The notes under the pieces were generated by a model. That model searched no databases and had not been told where the DNA came from. It saw nothing but the letters and a program-made list of their open reading frames with translations. From assembly GCA_017469265.1 (NCBI GenBank), contig JAFUGS010000008.1, positions 29,788 to 93,787 of the forward strand: 64,000 bases of DNA, given 5' to 3'. This stretch comes from Clostridia bacterium (GTDB lineage Bacteria > Bacillota > Clostridia > Christensenellales > Aristaeellaceae). Made by a program: the position numbers and the translations under genes. Of the stretch, positions 1 through 7,826 are shown piece by piece; the first letter of the stretch is position 1, and every line of letters starts with the position of its first letter.

Positions 1-271
1 GCACTATCCAATCCATCTTATCCGCCTTTGGAAGGCCCTGAAAAAGGGTGATTCGCAAGCAGGGTTCGGTGGAGGGAAGCTTTTCATTGAGAGAGAAACG
101 GACGCAGTCCATATCTGTGGAGATGATGGTTCCAAGGTACCGTGATTCGTCCAGAATAATTTCCGCGGCATCTCCGGGCTGCATCCGAAGCACTCGCAGC
201 GCGTGACGTGCGTCCTCCGCTGTCAGCTGAGCCTGTCCATCCGGAAGGCTAATTCCGTAAAAGCGATGCAT
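1..271 (-). CDS. rsmE: RsmE, 16S rRNA m3U1498 methyltransferase (N-terminal part, cut by window edge)
   Basis: Reading the minus strand from ATG at 271 gives about 90 residues beginning MHRFYG and running off the left edge. RsmE methylates N3 of U1498 in 16S rRNA using SAM. The visible part is the N-terminal PUA-like domain, with the family-typical stretches DARHALRVLRM and LFQGLPKADKMDWIV; the SPOUT methyltransferase domain lies outside the window. A GAGGAGG ribosome-binding site precedes the ATG. The gene starts 2 bases after the prmA stop, and a prmA-rsmE pair is a common Firmicute arrangement. Recognition rests on the N-terminal motifs only. Confidence 0.88.
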   Translation of the reverse strand, partial: MHRFYGISLPDGQAQLTAEDARHALRVLRMQPGDAAEIILDESRYLGTIISTDMDCVRFSLNEKLPSTEPCLRITLFQGLPKADKMDWIV

Positions 272-273
272 GA

Positions 274-1209
274 TCAGGGCCTCCTCGCGCAGAAAGCGGC
301 CCACTCCGCTGTGTTTACCGCATCGATGATTTCGTATCCCGCTGTGCACAGCGCCTGGCGAACCTCCTCCTGCCGTTCGAGAATAATGCCGGAACAGATA
401 AAGAGACCGCCGGGAAGAATCTGTTTCTTCAGGGGCGACGCGAAGGAAAGAATGATATCCGCGATGATGTTTGCGACGCAGAGATCACAGGTTTCCGATG
501 TCCGATCCAGAAGATTGCCCTCCATCACTCGGATGTTCGCCGCGTGATTGACCGCGACATTCTGCTTCGCGACACGAACGGCGTCGGGATCAATATCGAT
601 GGCCAGCACCTGAGACGCCCCGAGCATGGATGCGCCGATAGCCAGAATACCGCTGCCCGTACCCACATCAATGACCCTGTCACCGGGACGAAGGTGCTTT
701 TCCAGCAGAGACAGGCAAAGTACCGTGGTATCATGATATCCGCTGCCGAAAGCCATTCCGGGATCCATCTCGATCACCAGATCTCCGGGAAGGGGAGAAT
801 AGGGCTCCCAAGAGGGCCTGATGATAAAGTGACTGCCGGCCCGAAGCGGGTGATAAAAGCTTTTCCAGTTCTCTCCCCAGTTTTCATCCGGAATGGAGCG
901 AAACTCAACCTGCAGGGTGCCATACGCGGGATTGTGAAGCTTCAGGGAGCGCAGCGCCTCCTGCAAATGGGAAAGATGATCCGGCCAGTGATCAGCGGGA
1001 TCAAACCACGCGTGAACCAGCACGTCCTCCGGCATACTTTCCAACAGCTTGGGATCAATGATTTCCCAGATGCCGTGCGGTTTGGAAGGATCGGGAATAT
1101 CCGCCCGGTCCTCGGTCATCGTACCGGTGGATCCGGCGTCCATCAGAAGCAGGGAAACCGCGTCCGCCCCGGCGGTGGTCGTATGTACAATCAGTTCAAT
1201 CCAGTTCAT
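274..1209 (-). CDS. prmA: Ribosomal protein L11 methyltransferase PrmA
   Basis: 311 residues, the usual PrmA length. It trimethylates ribosomal protein L11 with SAM. The N-terminal substrate-recognition domain (about residues 1-100) is followed by a Rossmann methyltransferase domain with the SAM loop DVGTGSGILAIGA near residue 180 and the motif VANIIADII. The motif usually written FGTGxHxTT is FGSGYHDTT here, a conservative variant. It lies between the solute-binding-protein gene (19-base gap) and rsmE (2-base gap), so all three are probably cotranscribed. Confidence 0.95.
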   Translation of the reverse strand: MNWIELIVHTTTAGADAVSLLLMDAGSTGTMTEDRADIPDPSKPHGIWEIIDPKLLESMPEDVLVHAWFDPADHWPDHLSHLQEALRSLKLHNPAYGTLQVEFRSIPDENWGENWKSFYHPLRAGSHFIIRPSWEPYSPLPGDLVIEMDPGMAFGSGYHDTTVLCLSLLEKHLRPGDRVIDVGTGSGILAIGASMLGASQVLAIDIDPDAVRVAKQNVAVNHAANIRVMEGNLLDRTSETCDLCVANIIADIILSFASPLKKQILPGGLFICSGIILERQEEVRQALCTAGYEIIDAVNTAEWAAFCARRP

Positions 1210-1228
1210 TCATGCTTCCTTTCTGTGT

Positions 1229-2785
1229 TCAGGGGTGGAAGGTCTCAATTCCCCGCAGCAGTTCAAGCTCCCGTACATCACGGGCGGTGGTGTACATGTA
1301 GTGGGTCAGCACATTGCCTTTACGCCAGTAGAGACAGAGAAACGGGCAATCATGCGCGAACTGAGCCTGAATCTGCCACAGCACCTGCTGATACCCAGCC
1401 TGGGTCGTCTGCTTTCGAAGATCCTCAAACATTTCCGTGATTTTTTCATTGCGGTAGCGGGTGTAGTTGCCTGTGTTTCCACGCATCAGCATAAACCCGG
1501 GATCAGGCACGGTATCCATGGAGAAGGCCACCAGCGCAAGGTCATATGAACCGGCCGCCAGCTTTTCCTGCAGATTGGCCATGGTCATGGTATCGATGGT
1601 GGTATCGATGCCCCCGGCCGCCAGCATCTCCGCGATCCGATTCGCCGCCTCCACCCGGACATCGTTTTCCGGTTCTTCATATACATAAAAACGCAGATGC
1701 AGCCGGGCCATTTTCCCTTCGCTGTTCAGCCGGTCCAGCACACCGTCCTCATCCGCGTCTCCCCAGCCGGCGGCAGCAAGCAGACGGCGCGCTTCAACCT
1801 GATCCAGCGTAAAATAGGAGGATAGAGAATCATTATAGGTCCAGGTGCCCGGGTAGAAGGGAAGATTTGTCGGCGTCACCATGCCAGAATAGACATTGGA
1901 GGCTATTTTGGAAACATCAACCACGTGCCGTATGGCTTCACGAACCTCCTGAGTAAGCTCAGAGGCCGAATTGTTCATCAGCAGGCATTCCAGCTGATTT
2001 GTCCGATAGGAAATGGAAAGGGACGAGATTCCGGATTTATACTGTGCGGCGGCGATGGAGCGGGAAAAGACGGCGTCCACCCTGGCATATTCATAGCTCT
2101 CCATCACTGCCTTCTGGGTATCGTGAAAGGAAAACATGATTTCCTGCACCTGCGGCTGTGCTTTCCACCAGCCGGTGTTTGCCTGCAGCCAGGCATAATC
2201 TCCGGCTACAAAGGTGTTGAAGCGGTAAGGACCGGTGCCCGCGGGATTATCCATATCCACCTGATCAGCCGGAACGATCGGGAAGGTCATCGCATAGAGC
2301 AGCCCATAGCAGGGACGTTTCTGGGTTCGGACCTCCACCGTGCTATCATCCTTCGCGGAAATACCGGAAATAAAGAACTTCAGATTTGCGTAAAAACCGG
2401 AATCGATCGTGTTTTCATCGTTCGCGCGATCCAGAATATACTGGGCGGAAGCAACGACATCCCGGGCTGTCAAAGGCTGGCCGTCTGAGAAAGTAACCGC
2501 CGGACGAAGGTAGAAGGTCCATATTTTTCCGTTGCTGGAAACGTCCCAGCTTTGGGCCAGCTGACCCTGCGGCATAAAATCATCATCAATATAGATCAGA
2601 CTTTCATAAACCAGATCGTAAACGGAAATCATGTCCCGCTCAATCGGAAGCAAAGGACGTATGGTCAGCGTCTTACTGGACTGAATGCCGACCACCAGAC
2701 TGTTTTCAACATTACTGGCCAAAGCGTGGCAGCAGCACATCATACACGTCAGAACCACTAAAATACAGCGTTTGATAAATCCCAT
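1229..2785 (-). CDS. ABC transporter solute-binding protein, family 5 (peptide/nickel type)
   Basis: 518 residues. An N-terminal signal peptide (MGFIKR, a hydrophobic stretch, then an ALA-S cleavage-like site near residue 24) is followed by the SBP family 5 fold. Family features are SLIYIDDDFMPQGQLAQSWDVSSNGKIWTF-type N-terminal sequence, a TFSDGQPLTARDVV block and a C-terminal ALVAFSMDTVPDP block. The family binds oligopeptides, nickel or other small ligands for ABC import. No normal lipobox is visible, although the signal peptide contains several Cys. No permease or ATPase gene is nearby, so ligand and partner are unknown. The start overlaps the end of the upstream coaE-slt frame by 74 bases, but an AGGAGG site inside that frame supports it. 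Confidence 0.85.
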   Translation of the reverse strand: MGFIKRCILVVLTCMMCCCHALASNVENSLVVGIQSSKTLTIRPLLPIERDMISVYDLVYESLIYIDDDFMPQGQLAQSWDVSSNGKIWTFYLRPAVTFSDGQPLTARDVVASAQYILDRANDENTIDSGFYANLKFFISGISAKDDSTVEVRTQKRPCYGLLYAMTFPIVPADQVDMDNPAGTGPYRFNTFVAGDYAWLQANTGWWKAQPQVQEIMFSFHDTQKAVMESYEYARVDAVFSRSIAAAQYKSGISSLSISYRTNQLECLLMNNSASELTQEVREAIRHVVDVSKIASNVYSGMVTPTNLPFYPGTWTYNDSLSSYFTLDQVEARRLLAAAGWGDADEDGVLDRLNSEGKMARLHLRFYVYEEPENDVRVEAANRIAEMLAAGGIDTTIDTMTMANLQEKLAAGSYDLALVAFSMDTVPDPGFMLMRGNTGNYTRYRNEKITEMFEDLRKQTTQAGYQQVLWQIQAQFAHDCPFLCLYWRKGNVLTHYMYTTARDVRELELLRGIETFHP

Positions 2786-4190
2786 AAGCTTTGATTACCC
2801 TCCTGGCGTAGGTTTTGGTCGGACCGTCAGCCATCGCGTCCAGATTGAGCTTAACGCCGTCACTGCTCAGGGAAGGATCGGAAAGCCAGGCGGTCACCTG
2901 CCCCTGGCCCGCGTGATATGCGCAGGCTACGCAAATCGGGTCCCCCTGAAAAAGTCTGGAAAGATAGTTCAGATACCAGCAGCCGAACCGGATGTTGCTC
3001 TCCGGATCATACATCCGGTCGAAGGCATAGCCGGTCATTTTCGTTTTATCGGCAATCCATTGCGCGGTTTCCGGCATCAGCTGCATCAGGCCCCTGGCTC
3101 CAACACCTGATTCAGCGCGGGGCTGAAAGGAGCTTTCATTCCGGATGATCGCGGCGACGAAGGCCGGCTGCAGATTGTTCTCCTCCGCGCCAGCGGTAAT
3201 GAGGTCACGATACTCCAGGGGGTACTGACGCAGCACAGCCTGCGCATCGGAAAGGTGCGCTTCAGACTGTTTTGTCAGATAGGCGCTCATCAGCGCCTGG
3301 GCCGTGAACCCCAGCAGCAGCAGACTGACACAGACAATCATCGATGTGAGCAGCCAGGAGGGAAGATGCCATTGGATCTTCCGCGTGGATGGGCCGCGGC
3401 GGCTTCGCGGCGGACGATCCATGGAGGCGGGAGCTTCTTCCGTGGCAGGGGATCGGGCAGGTGAGGATACCGTGTGCCGGAAATCGGCATCCGATGAAAG
3501 GGACGCGGCCGGCGGGACGGAAGAAGGCTCGGAATCCGTTCTCCGGGAACGGGTTTCGGTCCTGCGGCGGCGGCGCGATGGCGTCGTTTCCGCCTTCTGA
3601 CGCTCAGCCTCCAGCAGCGGAGGGAGCAGGGACAGGGTATAGGAAACAGATCCGGAATTGTCGATGATGACCGTGCTGCGCTCTGCTTTGTCATCCGAGG
3701 AGAGGACCGCGTCCATACGCTGGAGGGCTTCCTGCTCCGATAAATGATCGCGTGCCATCAGCCTCTGCAGCTGCAGGGGACGTGGAAGCCAGACACACCA
3801 GACGCTGTCACACAGGCGGTCATAACGCTTTTCAAAGAGCAGGGGATAATCCAGGAAACAGAGGGAAACACCATCCTCACGAGCGGCCGCAAGTGCCTGC
3901 TCTGTCTTTTCCCAAAGCAGCGGCGCCATCAGCGTATCCAGTTTTTTACGGGCTTCGGAATTCTCAAACACGATATGGCCCAGCTGCCGGCGGTTCAGTG
4001 TGCCATCCGGCAGAAAAACAGCGCTGCCAAAAGCCTCCCGGATAAAAGGAATCGCTGCCCCGGAAGGCGCTGTAAGCTGACGGGAAAGCTGATCCCCATC
4101 AAGGATCCGGCATCCGGGCTGTTCCCGCAGCCATTGGCTGACGGTGCTTTTTCCGCAGGCAATGCTGCCCGTAAGGCCTATGACCCGCAA
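2712..4190 (-). CDS. coaE: Fusion: dephospho-CoA kinase + transmembrane segment + lytic transglycosylase (SLT)
   Basis: 492 residues; the CoaE family is normally about 200. Residues 1-195 are dephospho-CoA kinase, the last step of CoA synthesis, with P-loop GSIACGKS (8-15) and DGD at 31-33. Residues 200-275 are an Arg/Ser/Pro-rich linker. Residues 279-303 form one hydrophobic transmembrane helix. Residues 320-470 are an SLT/goose-lysozyme-like transglycosylase, with catalytic Glu in RNESSF (E352), then GLMQLMPETA and AYHAGQGQV. The basic linker before the helix predicts kinase inside and transglycosylase outside. Start is TTG at 4190 with AAGGAG 9 bases upstream. In other Clostridia coaE and an SLT gene are often neighbours, so a fusion is plausible; the frame is open throughout. 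Confidence 0.92.
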   Translation of the reverse strand: MRVIGLTGSIACGKSTVSQWLREQPGCRILDGDQLSRQLTAPSGAAIPFIREAFGSAVFLPDGTLNRRQLGHIVFENSEARKKLDTLMAPLLWEKTEQALAAAREDGVSLCFLDYPLLFEKRYDRLCDSVWCVWLPRPLQLQRLMARDHLSEQEALQRMDAVLSSDDKAERSTVIIDNSGSVSYTLSLLPPLLEAERQKAETTPSRRRRRTETRSRRTDSEPSSVPPAASLSSDADFRHTVSSPARSPATEEAPASMDRPPRSRRGPSTRKIQWHLPSWLLTSMIVCVSLLLLGFTAQALMSAYLTKQSEAHLSDAQAVLRQYPLEYRDLITAGAEENNLQPAFVAAIIRNESSFQPRAESGVGARGLMQLMPETAQWIADKTKMTGYAFDRMYDPESNIRFGCWYLNYLSRLFQGDPICVACAYHAGQGQVTAWLSDPSLSSDGVKLNLDAMADGPTKTYARRVIKAYGIYQTLYFSGSDVYDVLLPRFGQ

Positions 4191-4205
4191 CAGTCCGCGC
4201 TCCTT

Positions 4206-4237
4206 TCAAAACAGCCCGGCAAGGCATCTGCCGGGCT
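4206..4237 (-). terminator. Hairpin between telA and coaE
   Basis: Inverted repeat AGCCCGGCA / TGCCGGGCT (4213-4221 and 4229-4237) with a 7-base loop, followed on the minus strand by a short T run (GTTTTG). It lies just after telA and just before the coaE ribosome-binding site. The weak T run suggests a leaky terminator. Confidence 0.55.
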
Positions 4238-4248
4238 GTAAAAAACTC

Positions 4249-5421
4249 TTATCCCATATGAGTGGCCAGAAGCTTTTTCTTTAGCTCAGCTTCCATCGCA
4301 TACAGCTGTTTTTCCGCTTCCAGACGTTTCTGATGGCCATCGGTTTGAATCTGCAGCACTTCATCAATGGTGTCGATCAGGGACTGATTGGTCTGGATCA
4401 GTGTCTCTATGTCGATGATGCCGCGTTCCGCTTCACGGGCTGTCTCAATGGTGCCGATCTTCAGCGCTTCCGCGTTTTTCTTCAACAGTTCATTGGTCAT
4501 ATCGGTCACTGCGGTCTGCGCGGCCAGGGCTTCTTTGGAATGCTGAAGCCCCAGCGCCAGCACCATCTGGCTCTTCCAAAGCGGCAGGGTATTGGAAAGG
4601 GTGCTCTGGATCCGCTCCACAAGCAGGCTGTCATTGTTCTGCAGCAGACGGATCTGCGGCGCCATCTGCATGGAAACCTGCCGGGTCAGCTTCAGATCAT
4701 AGAGCTTCTTTTCAAAGCGGTCGCACTGCGCGGCCAGATCGCTGGCTTTCTGCGCGTCCATGGCGTCCCCGCTCTGCTGCGCCTTTTCCTGAAGCGCTTT
4801 CAGCTCCGTGCTGCGAACCTGTGCCAGCTTTTTGTCACCGGCGATGATGTAGAGCGTCAGCTGATGGAAATAATCACTGTTCTGGTCATACAGCTTGTCG
4901 AACATGGATACATCCTTCAGCAGCTGCGCCTGATAGTTTTCCAGTGATCCGGCAATGTTTTCCACATTGGCGGATACGGCGCTGTACCGGGCCTTCATGC
5001 GGGTTACCTTATCCTCACCCTTGGAGAACAGCTTCCGCAGCCCTTTCGGTTCCTCTGTATCCCGCTCAAAGCCTTTGAGCTCAGCAACCAGATTCACCAG
5101 CATATCGCCGACCTCTCCGGTTTCCTGGGTCTTGACGGTGTTCAGCGCGTTTTCTGAGAAATCAGCGATGCGCTTCTGCGCGTCCGCGCCGAAAAGCAGT
5201 ACATGCTCCGGATTGGTAATATCAACCTTGGCGATAAAATCATCCACCGCTTTGCGCTCCGCGTCAGTCAGCTGGGAATCATCGAGGGCGGGCGGAGTCG
5301 TCTGCTGCGTGACAGGAGCGGCCTGCTGCTGGATGCTCTGCACAGGAGCGGCGGCTTCCGGCTCATCCATGGGCGTGTTCAAAGACAGCTGCGGGGCAGG
5401 AATGTTATTGAGTTCGGACAT
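4249..5421 (-). CDS. telA: TelA/KlaA family toxic-anion-resistance-like protein
   Basis: 390 residues from ATG at 5421, chosen because GGAGGA lies 8 bases upstream; an in-frame start at 5457 lacks this. The protein has a Pro/Gln-rich N-terminal tail (about residues 1-60) and then a long, mostly alpha-helical body with TelA-family blocks (GFERDTEEPKGLRKLFSKGED, MFDKLYDQN, WKSQMVLALGLQ). The family was named for tellurite resistance, but its molecular role is unresolved; it is often paired with XpaC-like proteins, as here, and linked to envelope stress. It starts 32 bases after the xpaC-like gene and shares its promoter. Confidence 0.88.
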   Translation of the reverse strand: MSELNNIPAPQLSLNTPMDEPEAAAPVQSIQQQAAPVTQQTTPPALDDSQLTDAERKAVDDFIAKVDITNPEHVLLFGADAQKRIADFSENALNTVKTQETGEVGDMLVNLVAELKGFERDTEEPKGLRKLFSKGEDKVTRMKARYSAVSANVENIAGSLENYQAQLLKDVSMFDKLYDQNSDYFHQLTLYIIAGDKKLAQVRSTELKALQEKAQQSGDAMDAQKASDLAAQCDRFEKKLYDLKLTRQVSMQMAPQIRLLQNNDSLLVERIQSTLSNTLPLWKSQMVLALGLQHSKEALAAQTAVTDMTNELLKKNAEALKIGTIETAREAERGIIDIETLIQTNQSLIDTIDEVLQIQTDGHQKRLEAEKQLYAMEAELKKKLLATHMG

Positions 5422-5453
5422 AGTGAATCTCCTCCTTTTATCTATATCATGAT

Positions 5454-6353
5454 TCAATGCTGATAGCGGTATTGAGCGTTTCCGGAAACATCCTGCTCAT
5501 CCGCGGCCTGCGGGAAATCCATTACGGGAACACCAGAGGCGCGCATCTGCGCTTCCGCGGCGGTTCTTGGCTCTGAAACAGGAATCGGATCCTTGATTCC
5601 GGTCAGTTCGCTTTCCGTATATCCGTCCCGCTTCAGCATCTGTTCCAGCACATCGATGTCCGTGGAAATGTCCATCAGATTTTCCTTGTGCAGGTTATCG
5701 ATCTGCTTCTGACAGGCGGTAAGGATCATGTTCATTCCTCTGACCGTCGTCTCCCGCGCGGCGCTCATTTCCTGCACGGAAACGCCCCGGTTCTGCATGG
5801 TCCGGTAATTGGCCAGCATCTTCAGGGTGGTCGGAAGGTAATAATTCATAAACTTCCGTACCTGCGTCGCTTTGGAAGGCGCTTCAGAAACAGAACGGAA
5901 GATCTGTTCGCATTTCCCGCAGACGGACTCCATCTGGGCGGAAAGGGTAGGATCAGGAATGGCGGCATTCTCCTTTCGAATGGTTTCCACCATTTCCTGC
6001 CCCTTGGTGATGACCGCGTCAGCTGTCGGATCCCCGGTCAGCGGAATCCGGGCGGCTTCTTCCCTGGCCTTGCGTTCGGCGGCCTCACGCTGGCGAAGCA
6101 GCTCAGCCTGCTGGCGCTGTTTCGCGGCCTCTTCCTCCTGCTGACGGCGGGCTACATCCTCCCGGTTATGTGTCGTCGTATCCAGACCGGAACCCATGAT
6201 GGAAGTAATCTTCCCAATCCCCAGGCCAACCGCAACGCCAAGCAGGATTCCACCGAAGGAAAAGCCGCTGAGCGAGGAAAGAATCAGCGCAGTGACAAGA
6301 AAGCCGACACCGCCGGATTTGGGATTGCTGTTGGGATTCTTTTTCTTCGCCAC
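5454..6353 (-). CDS. XpaC-like 5-bromo-4-chloroindolyl-phosphate-hydrolysis family membrane protein
   Basis: 299 residues from GTG at 6353, preceded by AAGGAGT with a 10-base spacer. A longer frame to 6527 would cross the rplL terminator and the promoter and is rejected. The N-terminus is basic (KKKNPNSNPKSG), then about 40 hydrophobic residues (one or two membrane segments), an Arg/Glu/Gln-rich coiled coil (about residues 70-115) and a helical XpaC-like domain with YYLPTTLKMLANYRTM. XpaC and TelA genes are commonly adjacent. The name reflects an old plate assay and true function is unknown. Confidence 0.8.
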   Translation of the reverse strand: MAKKKNPNSNPKSGGVGFLVTALILSSLSGFSFGGILLGVAVGLGIGKITSIMGSGLDTTTHNREDVARRQQEEEAAKQRQQAELLRQREAAERKAREEAARIPLTGDPTADAVITKGQEMVETIRKENAAIPDPTLSAQMESVCGKCEQIFRSVSEAPSKATQVRKFMNYYLPTTLKMLANYRTMQNRGVSVQEMSAARETTVRGMNMILTACQKQIDNLHKENLMDISTDIDVLEQMLKRDGYTESELTGIKDPIPVSEPRTAAEAQMRASGVPVMDFPQAADEQDVSGNAQYRYQH

Positions 6354-6387
6354 TGGTAACGGACTCCTTCCTGTACAAAGTAGCCAT

Positions 6388-6416
6388 ATCATACCACAGA
6401 ACGATTCAATTGAAAA
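6388..6416 (-). promoter_or_regulatory. Promoter of xpaC-like/telA operon (extended -10)
   Basis: On the minus strand a weak -35 TTTTCA (6411-6416), a 17-base spacer and TATGAT (6388-6393), preceded by TGTGG, which gives an extended -10. It lies 35 bases upstream of the GTG start. Confidence 0.65.
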
Positions 6417-6451
6417 GAGCTTTTCCAGTGGAATAGCACCGCATAATTTGC

Positions 6452-6489
6452 CAAAAAAAGAAGAAGGCGGATCCTCAGACCCGCCTTCC
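6452..6489 (-). terminator. rplL terminator
   Basis: Minus-strand hairpin with arms GAAGGCGG / CCGCCTTC (6463-6470 and 6481-6488) followed by a run of seven T. It ends the rplJ-rplL transcript. Confidence 0.9.
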
Positions 6490-6501
6490 AAAAAGATATG
6501 A

Positions 6502-6870
6502 TTACTTGATTTCCACGGTGGCGCCAACAGCCTTGAACTGCTCGGCGATCTTCTCGGCTTCTTCCTTGGAGACGCCTTCCTTCAGGGTCTTGGGGGCGGA
6601 CTCCACGATTTCCTTGGCTTCCTTCAGGCCCAGGCCGGACACGACCTCGCGCACAACCTTGATGACCTTGATCTTCTCGGAGCCGGCTTCCTTCAGCACG
6701 ACGTCGAACTCAGTCTTCTCTTCTTCCGCGGCAGCGGCAGGAGCGGCAGCGCCGCCGGCGACAGCGATCGCACCGGTCACGCCGAACTTTTCCTTCATTT
6801 CGTCAACCAGTTCCTTAACCTGAAGCAGGGTCATAGACTCAATCGCTTCAATGATTTCTTGATTCGTCAT
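6502..6870 (-). CDS. rplL: 50S ribosomal protein L7/L12
   Basis: 122 residues from ATG at 6870, with GGAGGAA just upstream; an in-frame start at 6885 has no such site. L7/L12 forms the flexible ribosomal stalk that recruits translation GTPases. The N-terminal dimerisation helix (about residues 1-32), an Ala-rich hinge ([16 protein letters not shown]) and the C-terminal domain with [20 protein letters not shown] and [12 protein letters not shown] are all present. It follows rplJ by 58 bases in one transcript. Confidence 0.98.
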   Translation of the reverse strand: MTNQEIIEAIESMTLLQVKELVDEMKEKFGVTGAIAVAGGAAAPAAAAEEEKTEFDVVLKEAGSEKIKVIKVVREVVSGLGLKEAKEIVESAPKTLKEGVSKEEAEKIAEQFKAVGATVEIK

Positions 6871-6928
6871 TTTGATTTCCTCCAAATTATGTTTGTTCAG
6901 TTACGCAGCCATCATGCTGCGCAGTGCT

Positions 6929-7429
6929 TCAGGCCGCCTCTTTCTTCTCGGCGATCTCGTCCAGCACAGCCACCAGGGCGGAAACAGGGGAGACCAGGCA
7001 GCCCACCATCGTGCCAAGCAGTTCCTCGCGGCTGGGCGTCGCGGCCAGCGCCTTGATACCGGCAACATCCGTAAATTCGGTGCCAGTCAGACCGCCCTTG
7101 ATTTCCAGAGAAGTCAGCTTGTTCTTGTCAATAAAGGAAGCGATGATCTTGGGCGCGGACGTCACGTCCTTGGTGCCGAAGATGAAAGCGTTGGGGCCTT
7201 CCAGCAGCGCATCCATCCCTTCGATGTTCAGCTCTTTCAGGGCGCGGGCTACCAGACGATTCTTCAGGACGCAGTAATGAACGTCGTTCTCCCGGCACTG
7301 CTTGCGCAGCTCGGTCACCTGCTCCACGGTCAGGCCGTTAAAGGAACAGACCACGACGGACTCAGCTGCCTTGAACTTCTCAACGATATCAGCCACCACT
7401 TGCTTCTTGAGTTCCAGATTCTTGCTCAT
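6929..7429 (-). CDS. rplJ: 50S ribosomal protein L10
   Basis: 166 residues from ATG at 7429, preceded by AGGAGG with a 9-base spacer. L10 anchors L7/L12 dimers to 23S rRNA at the stalk base. The sequence has the usual L10 pattern: KKQVVADIVEKFKAAESVVVCSF, TELRKQCRENDVHYCVLKNRL and a C-terminal helix for L12 binding. In most Firmicutes rplJL follows rplK-rplA; here those genes are absent upstream, and the gene has its own promoter and leader. Confidence 0.97.
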   Translation of the reverse strand: MSKNLELKKQVVADIVEKFKAAESVVVCSFNGLTVEQVTELRKQCRENDVHYCVLKNRLVARALKELNIEGMDALLEGPNAFIFGTKDVTSAPKIIASFIDKNKLTSLEIKGGLTGTEFTDVAGIKALAATPSREELLGTMVGCLVSPVSALVAVLDEIAEKKEAA

Positions 7430-7592
7430 GCGATTGCACCTCCTAACCGGTTCTAAATGAAGAAATCCCTTGCGCACAGGCACAAGGGCATCAATAACAA
7501 TCGCTTGAAGCTCCCGCACCTCGGCAGGCGGACCTGAGTCCTTTACACCCAAGAGGGTACCGGCTGTCTACGGCAATGGTTTCTTCGAAACC
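7430..7592 (-). ncRNA. Ribosomal protein L10 leader (autoregulatory 5' UTR)
   Basis: The about 160-base leader of rplJL contains the recognisable L10-leader blocks on the minus strand: a CCGTAGACAGCCGG segment and, further on, CCTGCCGAGGT, plus paired GCCCTTGTGCC / GTGCGCAAGG. In Firmicutes L10 or the L10-L12 complex binds this RNA and lowers expression of its own operon. Identification is by eye from conserved blocks and position. Confidence 0.75.
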
Positions 7593-7599
7593 GGAAGTT

Positions 7600-7628
7600 A
7601 TCTTAACACAATCTACCGCCTTCGTCAA
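7600..7628 (-). promoter_or_regulatory. rplJL promoter
   Basis: On the minus strand TTGACG (7623-7628), a 17-base spacer and TAAGAT (7600-7605). It is a near-consensus sigma-A promoter whose transcript would start near 7593, at the beginning of the L10 leader. Confidence 0.88.
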
Positions 7629-7756
7629 GTGAAAATCCTGTTTTTTCATTAAAAGAGACCTGTTTTTTTCTCAGAAAGCGTTTCCTTTTTCGATGCACAG
7701 AAGCAAATTTTCACAAAAGTTTCACGTAATTATTTCGAAAAAATGAAGAAGAAATG

Positions 7757-7785
7757 TTGACATCTTAATAATTTTGCAATAAAAT
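7757..7785 (+). promoter_or_regulatory. Promoter of the SH3/peptidoglycan-binding protein gene
   Basis: TTGACA (7757-7762), 17-base spacer, TAAAAT (7780-7785). It is divergent from the rplJL promoter. The 7629-7756 stretch between the two is AT-rich, with no other signal I could see. Confidence 0.85.
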
Positions 7786-7826
7786 AGCATCGATTTGGAG
7801 TTTTCCGGAAAGGAGGCGCTCAGGCG

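Noticed and set aside
6354-6527. Open frame extending the xpaC-like gene to 6527
   Set aside because: It runs through the rplL terminator and the promoter; GTG at 6353 has a good ribosome-binding site.
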